Shown piece after piece: positions 1 to 8,254 of a stretch of DNA of 64,000 nt. The DNA comes from RGIG3002 sp045546775 (lineage in GTDB: Bacteria > Bacillota > Clostridia > Lachnospirales > Lachnospiraceae), in contig JAZQDM010000063.1 in assembly GCA_045546775.1 (NCBI GenBank), positions 128,866 to 192,865 on the forward strand. The letters run 5' to 3'. Position 1 is the first letter of the stretch; every line of letters starts with the position of its first letter. A program made the position numbers and the translations under genes. The notes beneath the pieces were generated by a model, which worked only from the letters and a program-made list of their open reading frames with translations, had not been told where the DNA came from and searched no databases.

Positions 1-540
1 ACAATCAAGGACAGAGAGGAACTTGTGAAGGCGCAGAACGAATATTGCGAGAAGGTCATGAAGGAAAATCATTTTCATAAATTGCTCCGTTTGAATAAAG
101 AGCCGGTTTTGGTCGGCTTTTTGTATTCCAAAATGACAGCGGCACAGGCGCAGGACATACACATCGATTACAAGGTCGGGGCGGTTGATGTGACAAAGCG
201 GATACCGATTTATGAATTGGTGGAACTGTTCGGGATACTATTTGACAATGCAATAGAAGCGCTGCAGGAGGAACCTGTGAAAAGGATGTTTGTGCAATTG
301 TCGCAAAAAGAAGATGGGACAATTGTTGCGGAAGTGGCAAATACGAGCAGAAAATATACCCATAAGGAAATGGAAAAATTCTTTCAAAAAGACTACAGTA
401 CGAAAGGAAAAAATCGTGGTGTCGGTCTTTTCCGGTTAAAAGAACTGTGTATGCGCAACCGGATAGAGTGTTTGGTGGAAAACTGCACATACGAAGGACA
501 AAATTTTATGTCCTTTCAACTTATCTTAAAAGCAGAATAG
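1..540 (+). CDS. agrC: AgrC-like sensor histidine kinase, C-terminal part (cut by window edge)
   Basis: The frame is open to base 1, so the N-terminal membrane sensor lies outside the window; 179 residues are visible. They form a GHKL ATPase domain: an N box with DNAIEAL near residue 85 and a glycine-rich G2-type motif RGVGLFRLKEL near residue 140. A DHp-like helix precedes them without the classical H box of most kinases, as is usual for the HPK10/AgrC group. Such kinases sense a cyclic peptide and phosphorylate a LytTR response regulator. The gene converges on agrD and agrB, which supports the pheromone-receptor role. The cognate AgrA is not in the window and may lie to the left. It could instead be another GHKL kinase such as a bacteriocin-type sensor. 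Confidence 0.75.
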   Translation, partial: TIKDREELVKAQNEYCEKVMKENHFHKLLRLNKEPVLVGFLYSKMTAAQAQDIHIDYKVGAVDVTKRIPIYELVELFGILFDNAIEALQEEPVKRMFVQLSQKEDGTIVAEVANTSRKYTHKEMEKFFQKDYSTKGKNRGVGLFRLKELCMRNRIECLVENCTYEGQNFMSFQLILKAE

Positions 541-550
541 TTGCATGCAG

Positions 551-591
551 GCCCTAAAAGCAATGTTTTTCATTGCTCTTAGGGCTTTTTT
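551..591 (+). terminator. Rho-independent terminator after agrC-like gene
   Basis: A 15-bp near-perfect stem (GCCCTAAAAGCAATG against CATTGCTCTTAGGGC) with a short T-rich loop is followed by TTTTTT. The U-tract lies only on the plus-strand side, so it ends the kinase transcript. On the minus strand the hairpin has no U-tract, so it is not an obvious terminator for agrBD. Confidence 0.85.
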
Positions 592-608
592 GCTGCAGCT
601 TCCGAAAC

Positions 609-743
609 TTATTCTTTAAAAGGATATTCCGGTTCGCCAAAAAGCAACAAGCTGTTACTCTGCATAATGAGATCCCAGACGGTAACATAGCCCAGAATAC
701 CTAATGTGCAGGATAGCATGAATTTTTTAAGACGTTGTCGCAT
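609..743 (-). CDS. agrD: AgrD-type autoinducing peptide precursor, serine variant
   Basis: A 44-codon gene with start 743 preceded by AGAGGTGAT, overlapping the 3' end of agrB by 17 bp. It has the three-part AgrD plan: a basic amphipathic N-terminal helix (MRQRLKKFML...), a short core, and an acidic proline-containing tail (GEPEYPFKE) like the AgrB recognition region. AIP rings are normally five residues starting with Cys; the only five-residue hydrophobic segment directly before GEPEYP is SLLLF (residues 31-35). The precursor's one Cys (residue 12) is inside the leader helix. The predicted product is therefore a lactone rather than a thiolactone. Gene order and tail make the call firm; the exact ends of the mature peptide are inferred. 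Confidence 0.82.
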   Translation of the reverse strand: MRQRLKKFMLSCTLGILGYVTVWDLIMQSNSLLLFGEPEYPFKE

Positions 744-1299
744 ACCTATCACCTCTTTTCTGAATCAGTTTTGCTATTATTAATTGCACAGTGTGCAAAA
801 CAATAGTCCAAAAGCCAATTGTAGAGAGATGCGTGTCGAAAAAAAGGGCAGTGAGCAAAAGCTCATATGTTGTTGCGAACAGTATGTATAACTGTCCTTT
901 TTTGTGTTGCTCCAAAGTGATACGTGGTCTGTTAGGCGAACGTATCGGACCGATCTTGCAATTAATCACTACACACAGAAACAAGATAAGTACGGAAGTG
1001 CCAAATGATAATTTGAACAGCATCAGTACGAGATTTACCAAATATAAGTACATAAAAGAAAAAATGAGACAGGATGTGTAGTGTTTAAAATGCAGACCGC
1101 CCGATATCATCCGCAATGGTAACAGGAGCATTAGGGAATACAAGATTCCCGGAAATTTGTGGATGCTCCCAAAATATAGGAAAAAAAGCAAAAGTTTGCT
1201 TCCTTCGCACACCAAACATGACAAGATATAATTCAGTTTTGCTTTTTCTGTATCATTTAGTTCTGAAATGGAATTGATATAATTGGATAATCTCTTCAT
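727..1299 (-). CDS. agrB: AgrB accessory gene regulator, AIP-processing membrane peptidase
   Basis: A 190-residue polytopic protein with four to six hydrophobic segments. The AgrB signature RMISGGLHFKHYTSC contains His70 and Cys77, with the same seven-residue spacing as the catalytic His/Cys pair of staphylococcal AgrB. It would cleave the AgrD C-terminal tail and cyclise the peptide at the cytoplasmic membrane. The start at 1299 follows AGAGGAG. It is translationally coupled to agrD. On the minus strand TATTAT, about 35 bases upstream of the start, could be a -10 box, and a GTTAGG element where a -35 would sit resembles LytTR half-sites, so autoinduction is possible but weakly supported. Confidence 0.9.
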   Translation of the reverse strand: MKRLSNYINSISELNDTEKAKLNYILSCLVCEGSKLLLFFLYFGSIHKFPGILYSLMLLLPLRMISGGLHFKHYTSCLIFSFMYLYLVNLVLMLFKLSFGTSVLILFLCVVINCKIGPIRSPNRPRITLEQHKKGQLYILFATTYELLLTALFFDTHLSTIGFWTIVLHTVQLIIAKLIQKRGDRYATTS

Positions 1300-1376
1300 A
1301 AGCCAATTCTCCTCTACATGTAATAACTATAATACAAAAAAGACCTAACTCTGAAAAAATGTTCATATTGTGCATG

Positions 1377-1440
1377 ATTTTACGTATAAAGTGCAAAAAA
1401 GGGACAAAAATCGATAAAACTTGCAGTTTATACGTAAAAT
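1377..1440. promoter_or_regulatory. 20-bp inverted repeat over the MBOAT promoter (operator candidate)
   Basis: ATTTTACGTATAAAGTGCAA at 1377-1396 is the reverse complement, with one mismatch, of TTGCAGTTTATACGTAAAAT at 1421-1440. The arms are 24 bp apart, in the gap between divergent agrB and the first MBOAT gene. The right arm covers the -35 box of the MBOAT promoter. The right half-site TGCAGTTTA resembles LytTR/AgrA-type sites. The repeat is seen directly; the binding protein is inferred. Confidence 0.6.
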
Positions 1441-1448
1441 GTTACAAT
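1421..1448 (+). promoter_or_regulatory. Sigma-70/A-type promoter for the first MBOAT gene
   Basis: TTGCAG (1421-1426), 16-bp spacer, TACAAT (1443-1448). Transcription would start near 1455, which excludes upstream in-frame ATGs and supports translation from 1473. Confidence 0.65.
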
Positions 1449-1472
1449 ATGTACGAAGGAGTTCGAACAAAA

Positions 1473-2894
1473 ATGGTTTTTTCAAGCGCAATTTTTATGT
1501 TTTTATTTTTGCCCATCGTGTTTTTGATGTATTTTGGAGCAAAAGAACGTTACAGAAATTATATTTTACTTATAGCAAGTCTGATTTTTTATGCCTATGG
1601 TGAGCCGAAATTTGTGTTTGTCATGCTTTTGTCGATTGGATTAAATTATTGGAGTGCATTGCAGATTGTGCGTTCCAACGAAAGGCAGAAACAAAAAATG
1701 TGGCTTGGTTTGGCGGTTTTTGGCAATTTGAGCATTCTGTTTCTTTTCAAATATCTGGATTTTTCCGTATTGATTGTAAATCGGTTGTTTGGCACCGCCT
1801 TTTCGCCGTTTGGCATTGCGTTGCCGATAGGCATTTCCTTTTTTACTTTTCAGGCGATGTCTTATGTGATTGATGTATACCGTGGAAAAGTGCAGGTGCA
1901 GACGAATGTATGTTATCTTGCACTTTACGTTTCTTTTTTTCCGCAATTGGTTGCCGGACCTATTGTGCGTTACAGTACAATTGCACAACAAATTGAAAAG
2001 CGGATGGTTGATTTAGAAAAATTTGGAGAAGGTGTACGCCGATTTATATTGGGTGTAGGAAAAAAGGTTTTGCTGGCAAACAACATGGCACTTGTAGTTG
2101 AGGAAGTGTTTTCCGTGACCGGATTTTCAGGAAGCAATGCGCTGTATTTGTGGTTGGGCAGCATTTGCTATTCTATGCAGATTTATTATGATTTTTCGGG
2201 ATATTCCGATATGGCAATTGGTTTGGGAAAAATGTTCGGTTTTGCATTTGAAGAGAACTTCAATTATCCGTACATCTCAAAAAGTGCTACAGAATTTTGG
2301 CGAAGATGGCATATTTCTTTGGGACAATGGTTTCGCGATTATGTGTATATTCCGCTTGGCGGTTCCAAAGTCGGCAAGTTGCGCCATATGATCAATTTGC
2401 TGGCAGTTTGGTTTTTGACCGGATTGTGGCATGGAGCGAATTATACGTTTATCGTGTGGGGACTTGCTTATTTTGTGCTTCTTGTGTTGGAAAAGTTTTT
2501 GCTGAAACCGGAACAGCGGAAAAATAAACTATTTACGATAGGCTGGCAGATTGTAACACTGTTTTGCGTGAATTTTGGCTGGGTTATTTTTAATTCTCCG
2601 GATTTGAGTTTTGCGTTGGAATATTGTGCGTCCATGCTTGGGCTGTGTGGGAATTCGTTTGTTTTGGATGCGGCAGTGGGCAAAATAGTGCGTGAAAGTG
2701 GTGCGTTTTTTGTAGCAGCGCTGCTTTTTGCAACGCCGTTGGCACGTTGGTGCGGAGAAAAGACAGACCGCAACGAAAAGATAAAGCGGGTGAAAGATTT
2801 TGTCGTGCCGGTGGGCTATTTATTTGTACTTTTGTGGTCGGTATCGTATTTGATATTGGGAGCACACAATCCGTTTATATATTTTAACTTTTAG
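1473..2894 (+). CDS. MBOAT-family O-acyltransferase (AlgI/DltB-like), first copy
   Basis: A 473-residue polytopic membrane protein of the AlgI/PatA/DltB group that passes acetyl (or another acyl) groups across the membrane to an extracytoplasmic partner. The family start MVFSSAIFMFLFLPIV is intact, the FWRRWHISLGQWFRDYVYIPLGG region carries His280, and the conserved active-site WHGA contains His320. An in-frame ATG exists at 1359, but the promoter at 1421-1448 and an AAGGAG at 1455-1460 favour 1473. The next gene is a DHHW/AlgJ-like protein, the usual partner, so the pair probably O-acetylates a surface glycan. The exact acyl donor and acceptor cannot be read from sequence. Confidence 0.9.
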   Translation: MVFSSAIFMFLFLPIVFLMYFGAKERYRNYILLIASLIFYAYGEPKFVFVMLLSIGLNYWSALQIVRSNERQKQKMWLGLAVFGNLSILFLFKYLDFSVLIVNRLFGTAFSPFGIALPIGISFFTFQAMSYVIDVYRGKVQVQTNVCYLALYVSFFPQLVAGPIVRYSTIAQQIEKRMVDLEKFGEGVRRFILGVGKKVLLANNMALVVEEVFSVTGFSGSNALYLWLGSICYSMQIYYDFSGYSDMAIGLGKMFGFAFEENFNYPYISKSATEFWRRWHISLGQWFRDYVYIPLGGSKVGKLRHMINLLAVWFLTGLWHGANYTFIVWGLAYFVLLVLEKFLLKPEQRKNKLFTIGWQIVTLFCVNFGWVIFNSPDLSFALEYCASMLGLCGNSFVLDAAVGKIVRESGAFFVAALLFATPLARWCGEKTDRNEKIKRVKDFVVPVGYLFVLLWSVSYLILGAHNPFIYFNF

Positions 2895-2921
2895 TGTTGC
2901 AATTTGGAAAGATGGAGAACA

Positions 2922-4094
2922 ATGAAGAAAAAAACAGAAAATAAACTGACCAGAGAAAAGATGCTTGCGATTTTGTTTCTTGCGGTAATCGGAATCTTTT
3001 CCGTGCTGAGTTTCAAAAATATAGCGGCATTCTATTTGTTTGATAAAGTCAGCTACAACGAATGGACTGCGGAGGCGGGCACAGCATTTGAAACGGATTA
3101 TATTGCGAATTTTCCGGGAAAAATGCAGTTTGTCAATTTTAATGGAGCGATGCGCAATTTTTTGGGGCAGGCGGAGATGAACCGCGTTATAAAAATGGAG
3201 AATGGGTATTTGACAACGCCGGTTGCAGAAGTTTCGGAAGAAATGCTTGCCGCTAACGCAAATAAAACGGCACAATTGTACGAGCAGCTCGCAAAAAAAG
3301 GAATTCCGGTGCTTTATGTGATGACGCCTTATTCCGTTGCAAAATACGATTCCTGTTTGCCGGTAGGTGTAGAAGATTTTGGAAATCAGAATATGGATAT
3401 TTTTGTGGAACATCTCGCTTTACAAGGAGTACCGTATGTTGATATACGGGAAGAGATGCAGAAAGACGGTATCAATCCGTATGACATGTGGTACCGGACG
3501 GATCACCATTGGAATACCCGCGGCGGTTTTTATGCCCATACAAAGGTATTGGATGCGTTGCAAGAGCTTGGTGTTGCTGTAGATATGCGTTTTACGGATA
3601 TAGAAGATTATACCATTCAAAACTATGAGGAATGGCATCTTGGTTCAAACGGTCAGCGGACCGGTGTGTATTATGCCGGAATTGATGATTTTGAGTTAAT
3701 TGTACCGAATTTTGGTACAAGCATACAAAATGCGGCCGGAGAAACCGGAACGTTTGAGCAGATGCTGATTGACTATGGTCCGTTGGCTGAGAAAAATTAC
3801 GAATCCCGCTACACCTACGATACTGTATTAAAATTCTCCCATTATGGCGAGTGGTATCGCAACTTGCAAGCGGACAATGATACACGGATTATCGTGGTGT
3901 GTGATTCCATGGCAAGAGCGGTCAATCCGTACTTGCTTTTGGCGGTGGATTCGGTGTATACCATGGATGCCTATTCGCCGCAACAATTGACAAAAGAATT
4001 TGTGGAAGAATATAAACCGGATGCAGTTATTGTTATGCATTATGTGGATAAAGTAGGCAATGAAGCGGTTTTCCGGTTTGGTGAGATAAACTAA
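2922..4094 (+). CDS. DHHW-family SGNH-like protein, partner of the MBOAT acyltransferase
   Basis: A 390-residue protein with one N-terminal membrane anchor (about residues 14-40) and an extracytoplasmic AlgX/AlgJ-like domain. The DHHW motif (RTDHHWNTRGG, about residues 192-202) gives the Asp-His pair, and VVCDSMARA near residue 329 provides the likely nucleophilic Ser, in the circularly permuted order typical of AlgX/AlgJ. It would accept the acyl group from the upstream MBOAT protein and move it onto the polymer outside the membrane. ATG 2922 follows GATGGAG; a longer TTG start at 2904 has no good ribosome site. Confidence 0.82.
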   Translation: MKKKTENKLTREKMLAILFLAVIGIFSVLSFKNIAAFYLFDKVSYNEWTAEAGTAFETDYIANFPGKMQFVNFNGAMRNFLGQAEMNRVIKMENGYLTTPVAEVSEEMLAANANKTAQLYEQLAKKGIPVLYVMTPYSVAKYDSCLPVGVEDFGNQNMDIFVEHLALQGVPYVDIREEMQKDGINPYDMWYRTDHHWNTRGGFYAHTKVLDALQELGVAVDMRFTDIEDYTIQNYEEWHLGSNGQRTGVYYAGIDDFELIVPNFGTSIQNAAGETGTFEQMLIDYGPLAEKNYESRYTYDTVLKFSHYGEWYRNLQADNDTRIIVVCDSMARAVNPYLLLAVDSVYTMDAYSPQQLTKEFVEEYKPDAVIVMHYVDKVGNEAVFRFGEIN

Positions 4095-4120
4095 AAACTG
4101 CCGGGAATACCGGCAGTTTT
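4094..4120. terminator. Bidirectional terminator between convergent genes
   Basis: AAAACTGCCGG and CCGGCAGTTTT form a perfect 11-bp stem with a GAATA loop and T runs on both strands. It serves the acylation pair on the plus strand and the acyltransferase gene on the minus strand. Confidence 0.85.
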
Positions 4121-4155
4121 GTTATTTTTTATGAAAAACAATATTTTATCGTACC

Positions 4156-4743
4156 TTAGTCCAAATCTTGGTTGCATGGATGTTCGTGCTGTTCCGGACT
4201 TGGAATGATGACATTGTTGATGTAGCCTTCCGTCGCATTTTCTTTAGGGATAATACGTCCCGGATTGCCCAATACAATGGAGTGTGAAGGCACGTCAAAA
4301 TTGATATAGGAAAGCGGTGCAATCATAACGTCATCGCCGATTGTAACTTTTCCTACAATGGCGGTATTGGCACCAATCCATACGTTGTTTCCGATGTAAG
4401 GAACGCCTCTTCTGGATCCGCGGTTTTGCTGACCGATTAACAGACCGGTTGCAATGTTACAGTTGCTTCCGATATGTGCGCGCTCGTGAATGAGAATACG
4501 TCCTAAGTGCCCGATAAACAATCCTTCGCCGATGTTATAGTTATGCGGGATCTGGATTTTTGTTTTATAGGAATAGCTGCGCAAACGCAATCTGTAATAA
4601 AGCAGCAGAGGTGGAAATTTTACTGTCTGACAAATGCGGAACAGTCTTAAATATTTCATCTCAGGTGGGCGAAGAATACGTTCTTTTAACGTTTCTTTTC
4701 TTCCATAAACGCGGTATACGTCTTTTGCAAACTTTTTGTTCAT
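4156..4743 (-). CDS. Hexapeptide-repeat (LbetaH) acyltransferase, serine acetyltransferase-like
   Basis: 195 residues. The N-terminal third is helical and basic (ERILRPPEMKYLRLFRICQ). From about residue 68 hexapeptide repeats begin (IGEGLFIGHLGRILIHERAHIG, GNNVWIGANTAIVGKVTIGDDV), ending in VLGNPGRII. This is the left-handed beta-helix of CysE/WcaF-type acetyltransferases acting in the cytosol with acetyl-CoA. It lacks the complete N-terminal domain of true CysE, and the neighbours are glycan genes, so the acceptor is more likely a sugar than serine. It follows the minus-strand GT2 gene by 21 bases, probably in the same transcript. Confidence 0.8.
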   Translation of the reverse strand: MNKKFAKDVYRVYGRKETLKERILRPPEMKYLRLFRICQTVKFPPLLLYYRLRLRSYSYKTKIQIPHNYNIGEGLFIGHLGRILIHERAHIGSNCNIATGLLIGQQNRGSRRGVPYIGNNVWIGANTAIVGKVTIGDDVMIAPLSYINFDVPSHSIVLGNPGRIIPKENATEGYINNVIIPSPEQHEHPCNQDLD

Positions 4744-4764
4744 GGTGTGATACTCCTTTGTAAA

Positions 4765-5478
4765 TTATTGGTTAAATATTACTTTTTCATGTTTCTTTAA
4801 CTGGAATAAAATGCGGAGTGCTTCCGTAACGGATTTGAGTTTTAAGCTGGATGAGCCGCCAATATAATGAATCGGAACTTCAATCGTATGCAAATTACGG
4901 CAGTAAAAACGCATTTCCGTTTGATACATATGTCCCGTAGATAAAAAGCGGTCCAAGTTCATAGATTCCAGTATATCCCGTCGGAATGCTTCAAAACCAC
5001 TCGTCATATCAGCCAGCTTTGTGCCCAGTACAAGGTTGGAAAGCGTCGTGCCGCCGGAACTTAAAATACGACGGTAAAGGGGAAGGTTGCTGACATCCCC
5101 GTCTTTGATAAAACGGGAACCCCATACGCAATCGTAGCCTTCCTGCAGTTTTTCGATAAACTGAGGGATTTCTTTTGGCAGATGACTGCCGCCGCCGTCC
5201 ATCTCAATGACAAATTCTGCGCCGTCCTTCAACGCATGGCGGAATCCTTCCAAATAGCAACTGATTACACCGGTTGATTTTTCATGAAAAATCAGTTTTA
5301 CGCGGTCGGTTGCTTTTTCTGCGTTTCGGATAATTTCTTCCGTGCGGTCTTTGGAATAATCGTCAATGACGGGATAAAGATATAAATTATCATAAGGCAG
5401 AGCAAGAATCTCATCAATAATGCTCTGCATCGTTTCTTCTTCGTTTGCCACTGGCATGACAATAATTGTCTTTTTCAC
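4765..5478 (-). CDS. Family 2 glycosyltransferase (dolichol-phosphate-mannose-synthase-like)
   Basis: A 237-residue cytosolic GT-A enzyme: VMPVANEEETMQSI at the nucleotide-binding N terminus, VIDDYSKDRTEEI at the first Asp motif and EMDGGGSHLP in place of DxD, as in polyprenyl-phosphate mannose/glucose synthases. It has no C-terminal membrane segments. It probably loads a sugar onto undecaprenyl phosphate or a lipid-linked chain. It is first gene of a two-gene minus-strand unit under a strong promoter at 5555-5583 and may act with the downstream acyltransferase. Donor unknown. Confidence 0.82.
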   Translation of the reverse strand: MKKTIIVMPVANEEETMQSIIDEILALPYDNLYLYPVIDDYSKDRTEEIIRNAEKATDRVKLIFHEKSTGVISCYLEGFRHALKDGAEFVIEMDGGGSHLPKEIPQFIEKLQEGYDCVWGSRFIKDGDVSNLPLYRRILSSGGTTLSNLVLGTKLADMTSGFEAFRRDILESMNLDRFLSTGHMYQTEMRFYCRNLHTIEVPIHYIGGSSSLKLKSVTEALRILFQLKKHEKVIFNQ

Positions 5479-5554
5479 ATCAATTTCCTTTTCTTTTGCA
5501 TCCGATTCAGCCTCAAAAATAAAAAGGCCGTTCGGTTTTTTACAGTACCTTTAT

Positions 5555-5583
5555 AATATAAAGTGCGGACAATGTTATGTCAA
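5555..5583 (-). promoter_or_regulatory. Strong promoter for the minus-strand GT2-acyltransferase unit
   Basis: On the minus strand TTGACA (5578-5583), 17-bp spacer, TATATT (5555-5560). The -35 box is a perfect consensus. A short palindrome with A/T flanks at about 5521-5542 lies in the leader and could be an attenuator, but it is weak. No confident plus-strand promoter for the gene at 5722 was seen in this 243-base gap. Confidence 0.75.
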
Positions 5584-5721
5584 GAAAAATGGGTGTTTTC
5601 AATTTACATTAACCATTTTTGGTGTTATGATAATGTGAGATATACGCAAGATGGGAAAATATTGAAATTATACAAAAACATATTTATGGAAAAGGGTTTT
5701 TTGGAACGAAAGGGTGAGATT

Positions 5722-6822
5722 ATGAAAAAGAAAGTTGTTTGTTTGATGTTATCGGTAGCATTGGCGGTGATGTCAGTAGGTTGCGGTTTTTTTAGTGATT
5801 ATCAGGAGTATCGCGAGAATTATGATGAGTTTCAGGAGTACAAAGCATATAAGGCTGCTTTGGCAGAAAGTGCTGCCGTAGAAGAAACGGCACAGGAAAC
5901 GACTCAGGATATGACGACAGAGGAAACAACGGAGGAAGTTTCTACAGAAGCAGAAAGTTTGGTACAAACAGAGACGGAACCAAAAGATATTTCAAGCTTG
6001 ACGGAAGAGGAAATTGCAGTGAGAAAAGCATTGCAGCAAGCTTATGTAACAGAGAGAAATGAAGTTTATAAATGGCCGGCATCTTATGAAAAAACGGTAA
6101 AAATTAATGAATTAGACCGCAAGATTATTGAGAATGCATACTATTCTTTCGAAGATATGAATATCGTGTTTATCGGTGACAGTATTACAGAAGGGGTAGG
6201 CGGTAATATCGGCGCAGACGGCAAGAAAATTAGTTATGTAAACTATGTTGATGAGGCGCTTGATTTCAATTTGGTGCTGAATCACGGTCTTGCAGGAAGA
6301 ACCGTTGCAGATTATGGTGATCCTGCACTTTCGATTCAAAAAAGCATCGACAATTTGATTTATATGGATGCGGATATTGTTGTTGTTTTGATTGGTGTCA
6401 ATGACTACCTTTACTACAGTCAGGCAAAACGTTTTGGTTCCATTGACAGTGGAAGTACAGCCGGTTACTGTGGGGCCATCCAGCATTTTATGGATTCAGC
6501 AGCAAGAAATAATCCGGACAAAGATTATTTCTTTGTAACATTGTTTGAGCTTTTGGGAACAGACGGTTCCACTTACACGGATTACAACGGAACGCCAAGT
6601 TTCAATGATTATATGAATGTGCAAAGAACATTGGCTCCGCGTTATGGGTTCAATATTATCGACATTTATGCAAGCGGGCTTATGAGTACCGCAGATCCGT
6701 TTACGACTGCTAACTTTATGCCGGATGGTATTCATCCGAATGATGCAGGTTACCGGATTTTGGGCGACCACATTGCGGCAGAACTTCTTTTATATTATGA
6801 AATGCAGATGGAGGCACAATGA
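5722..6822 (+). CDS. Lipoprotein SGNH/GDSL hydrolase
   Basis: 366 residues. A lipoprotein signal peptide ends in SVGC (Cys21), followed by a Thr/Glu-rich linker (about 50-95) and an SGNH domain with all blocks: GDSITEG (Ser154), NHGLAGRT, GVND (Asn227) and DGIHPND (Asp335, His338). It is thus a membrane-anchored extracellular esterase or acetyltransferase/deacetylase, plausibly acting on the O-acylated surface glycan. The ATG at 5722 follows GGGTGAGAT; upstream in-frame codons lack a signal peptide. Its TGA overlaps the next ATG (ATGA), so it is coupled to the hexapeptide acyltransferase. Confidence 0.88.
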   Translation: MKKKVVCLMLSVALAVMSVGCGFFSDYQEYRENYDEFQEYKAYKAALAESAAVEETAQETTQDMTTEETTEEVSTEAESLVQTETEPKDISSLTEEEIAVRKALQQAYVTERNEVYKWPASYEKTVKINELDRKIIENAYYSFEDMNIVFIGDSITEGVGGNIGADGKKISYVNYVDEALDFNLVLNHGLAGRTVADYGDPALSIQKSIDNLIYMDADIVVVLIGVNDYLYYSQAKRFGSIDSGSTAGYCGAIQHFMDSAARNNPDKDYFFVTLFELLGTDGSTYTDYNGTPSFNDYMNVQRTLAPRYGFNIIDIYASGLMSTADPFTTANFMPDGIHPNDAGYRILGDHIAAELLLYYEMQMEAQ

Positions 6823-7370
6823 GTGCAGGATTTTATAAGCTGTTTTTAAAAATCATGAAAGTGAAATACAAAAAGGGACTCCTGTTAAAAGGAGTTCCGG
6901 TTATCTTTAATAAAAAGGGTGCCACGATGGAAATTGGGGAGGATGTAGTAATCAAAAGTTCCTTTCTGTCCAATTTGGTAGGACTTTATCAGAGAACAAT
7001 TATTGTCACACGTACGGCGGACGCCTGCGTGAAAATCGGCAACAATGTGGGGATTAGCGGTGCCACTATTTATGCGAGAAAAGAAATTATTATCGGCGAT
7101 AATACGTGTATCGGAGGCAATACAAAAATTTTGGATAACGATTTCCATCCGCTTGAAATTGAGGCAAGGAATGCGGATGTAAAAGAGAAAATCGGCACCA
7201 AACCGGTAAAAATCGGGAAGGACTGTTTTATTGGCTGCAATGCGCTTATTTTAAAGGGCACACAACTTGGCGACGGTTGTGTAGTCGGTGCAGGAGCAGT
7301 AGTGTCCGGAACGTTTCCGGCAGGCAGCGTGATTGCGGGCAACCCTGCAAAAGTAATCCGTCAGATGTAA
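6819..7370 (+). CDS. Hexapeptide-repeat acyltransferase (WbbJ/Maa-like)
   Basis: 183 residues of left-handed beta-helix: IGEDVVI, IGNNVGISGATIYA, IGDNTCIGGNTKI, then DNDFHPLE with the His typical of the maltose/galactoside acetyltransferase active site, IGKDCFIGCNALILKGTQLGDG and the C-terminal IAGNPAKVI. It is probably an acetyl-CoA-dependent sugar O- or N-acetyltransferase in the cytosol. The start overlaps the stop of the SGNH lipoprotein by 4 bases and the stop abuts the next gene's GGAGG, so it is one translational unit. Confidence 0.86.
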   Translation: MSAGFYKLFLKIMKVKYKKGLLLKGVPVIFNKKGATMEIGEDVVIKSSFLSNLVGLYQRTIIVTRTADACVKIGNNVGISGATIYARKEIIIGDNTCIGGNTKILDNDFHPLEIEARNADVKEKIGTKPVKIGKDCFIGCNALILKGTQLGDGCVVGAGAVVSGTFPAGSVIAGNPAKVIRQM

Positions 7371-7381
7371 TGGAGGCTAGC

Positions 7382-8212
7382 GTGAAACATACAATAACTG
7401 TTTTTATGACATGTTTTAACCGAATCAAGTATACGGTTCCCTGTGTGGAATCTTTGGTGGAAGGAAATCCCAATATTTCTTTCCACTTTATTATTACCGA
7501 TGACAACAGCAGTGACGGCACATATGAAGCATTGCAAAAACTGCCGTATCACATTACACTGCTGCGGGGGGACGGACAGCTTTTTTGGAACGGCGGCATG
7601 GAAAAAGCACTTGGACATGCGTTGCAAAGTGAAGAAAAGACAGATTATTATATGCTTGCTAACGATGATGTAAAGTTTGCGCCGGGAGCCATTGAGGCAC
7701 TGGTAAAGAGGCAGAAACAGGCACCGAAAAAAAATAGTGTCATTGTCGGTGCGACTGCGGATAAAGCAGGAAGTACCAGCTATGGCGGTGTGCGTCTGTT
7801 GTCAAAGAAGTTCGCGAAGTTTGCACTTATTGAGCCGTCGACGGAATATGTGATGTGCGACACGTTTAATGCCAACTGTGTGTTACTGCCGGAAGAAGTC
7901 TTTTTTCAAGTGGGCAATGTGGATTCCAAATACAGACACAGCATGAGTGATTACGATTATGGGATGCATATAAGACGGTCGGGAATCGCCATCTACAATT
8001 CGGAGAATCATGTGGGGACATGCGAGGATAATGATGTTACCGGTTCCTGGAGAGATACCGCTTTGTCACGCAAGGAACGTCTAAAAAAGAAAGAATCCCC
8101 CAAAGGGCTTCCGAAGAGTGACTGGTATTATTTTATACGAAAAAATTATGGTTTTTTGCCGGCGGTTTACCACAGTGTAACACCGTATTTGCGGATTTTT
8201 CTCGGCAAATAA
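7382..8212 (+). CDS. Family 2 glycosyltransferase
   Basis: 276 residues: TVFMTCFNRIKYT N-terminal fold, ITDDNSSDGT, and NDDVKFAPGAI as the metal-binding DxD-like site, then a basic C terminus (KERLKKKES) suited to membrane contact. This layout matches rhamnosyl/galactosyl GT2 enzymes of capsule loci. GTG 7382 is chosen because GGAGG at 7372-7376 sits five bases upstream; an ATG at 7370 would overlap that site. Acceptor and donor are not readable. Confidence 0.85.
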   Translation: MKHTITVFMTCFNRIKYTVPCVESLVEGNPNISFHFIITDDNSSDGTYEALQKLPYHITLLRGDGQLFWNGGMEKALGHALQSEEKTDYYMLANDDVKFAPGAIEALVKRQKQAPKKNSVIVGATADKAGSTSYGGVRLLSKKFAKFALIEPSTEYVMCDTFNANCVLLPEEVFFQVGNVDSKYRHSMSDYDYGMHIRRSGIAIYNSENHVGTCEDNDVTGSWRDTALSRKERLKKKESPKGLPKSDWYYFIRKNYGFLPAVYHSVTPYLRIFLGK

Positions 8213-8254
8213 AGAAAGACAGAAGAAGCTATGTAAGTAGCAGAAAGAGTAGTT

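Noticed and set aside
5563..5721. Upstream extension of the SGNH lipoprotein frame
   Set aside because: It would add 53 residues before a clear lipoprotein signal peptide and runs through the divergent promoter; ATG 5722 has the ribosome site.
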